Shown here in pieces: positions 14,745-15,361 of a DNA stretch of 15,361 nucleotides (the stretch's first letter is position 1; every line of letters starts with the position of its first letter). This DNA is from Deltaproteobacteria bacterium (GTDB taxonomy: Bacteria; Myxococcota_A; UBA9160; UBA4427): positions 1 through 15,361 of the forward strand of contig DRKE01000408.1 in NCBI GenBank assembly GCA_011051925.1, read 5' to 3'. A model generated the notes under the pieces. The model made no database searches and was not told the origin of the DNA. It was given only the letters and a program-made list of their open reading frames with translations. A program made the position numbers and the translations under genes.

Positions 14745-15361
14745 GTGACCCGCTCCTCCGACCCGGACAAGAAGGCTTTTTCGAGCACGTCGGCCCCCGC
14801 CTACGCGGCGGCGGGCGTCGATCTCGATCACGACGAGGCCTTCATCGACGACGTGAAGGAGATCGCGCGGGGCACTTTCCGGCCCGAGGTCCTGAGTTCG
14901 ATCGGTGGCTTCGCAGGCATGTTCAAGGCGCCTGATCGGTACCGGAGTCCGGTCTTCGTGGCGGCGACCGACGGCGTCGGAACAAAGCTCAAGCTGGCCG
15001 CCCAGATCGGCCGCTATGACACGATCGGCATCGACTGCGTCGCGATGGTCGTGAACGACCTCGTGGTCCAGGGGGCCGAACCGATCATCTTTCTCGACTA
15101 CATTGCCATGGCCGACCTCCAGAAGGAGATCGCGGCGGACGCGCTGCGCGGCATCGCCGAAGGCTGCAAGCGGGCGGGTGCAGCCCTGATCGGCGGCGAG
15201 ACGGCGACGATGCCGGGCGTCTATCCCAAGGGGGAACTCGAGATCGTCGGTTTCAGCATCGGCGTGGTCGAGCGGGACCAGGTGATCGACGGCTCGACGA
15301 TCTCCGAAGGGGATGTCCTGATCGGACTCGCCTCGAGCGGCTTCCACAGCAACGGCTATTC
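14745..15361 (+). CDS. purM: Phosphoribosylformylglycinamidine cyclo-ligase PurM (3' end off the window)
   Basis: PurM (AIR synthetase) closes the imidazole ring of FGAM to AIR using ATP, the fifth step of purine synthesis. The first 205 residues of a protein of about 345 are present. Family landmarks: YAAAGVDLD (20-28), ATDGVGTKLK (74-83), DCVAMVVNDLVVQGAEP (97-113), FLDYIA (116-121), GGETATMPG (150-158; most members have GGETAEMPG) and GLASSGFHSNGY (194-205). The start is the GTG at 14745, because no other usable start lies in frame before the conserved region and the promoter places the mRNA end there. It is divergent from the glycosyltransferase-ABC operon with 154 bp between them. The usual partner purN would lie beyond the window, if present. 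Confidence 0.96.
   Translation, partial: MTRSSDPDKKAFSSTSAPAYAAAGVDLDHDEAFIDDVKEIARGTFRPEVLSSIGGFAGMFKAPDRYRSPVFVAATDGVGTKLKLAAQIGRYDTIGIDCVAMVVNDLVVQGAEPIIFLDYIAMADLQKEIAADALRGIAEGCKRAGAALIGGETATMPGVYPKGELEIVGFSIGVVERDQVIDGSTISEGDVLIGLASSGFHSNGY

Noticed and set aside
14595..15347. A minus-strand open frame opposite purM
   Set aside because: purM on the plus strand matches its family throughout; the antisense frame has no family features.

Overview
The window is GC-rich bacterial chromosome with dense genes and a conventional housekeeping core: ftsY, smc and purM. No mobile element, phage gene, tRNA, rRNA or CRISPR array is visible. Several traits fit a deltaproteobacterial-type lineage (Myxococcota, Desulfobacterota, Binatota or similar), probably uncultured: smc lies upstream of ftsY on one strand, FtsY has an N-terminal membrane anchor, and there is a GT2 enzyme resembling TIGR04283. 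This placement is inference, not proof.

Layout. (A) 1-2117, minus strand: a host-attachment/baeRF-type protein, a stand-alone YqfO/NIF3-like small protein, then ftsY, which runs off the left edge. (B) 2335-4038, plus strand: an unrecognised polytopic membrane protein with histidines in conserved-looking motifs and a C-terminal TPR domain. Its last 53 bp overlap the 3' end of smc. (C) 3986-7738, minus: smc, with an unusual low-complexity insertion near the C-terminal head. (D) 7739-8344: about 600 bp without a convincing gene, probably a long smc leader. (E) 8345-14590, minus: a GT2 glycosyltransferase, then two ABC exporter half-transporters joined by 4-bp ATGA overlaps, then 133 bp downstream an aldehyde dehydrogenase. 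(F) 14745-15361, plus: the 5' two thirds of purM, divergent from the GT operon and running off the right edge.

Function. The two half-transporters look like an asymmetric heterodimer. The first has Walker-B Glu to Asp and switch His to Ser; the second has canonical catalytic residues but a non-consensus signature motif. Translational coupling to the glycosyltransferase suggests that a glycosylated lipid or glycoconjugate is made and exported, but the cargo is unknown. smc and ftsY are often close together in bacteria; here three other genes lie between them, one in the opposite direction.

Regulation. purM and ftsY have promoter-like elements so close to the start codon that their mRNAs are probably leaderless, and neither has a Shine-Dalgarno at the right distance. 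The host-attachment gene is the reverse: a near-perfect Shine-Dalgarno preceded by three tandem copies of a 9-nt repeat. I see no dramatic new system. The best candidates for new biology are the histidine-rich TPR membrane protein, the GT-coupled asymmetric exporter, and the repeat-bearing hap leader.
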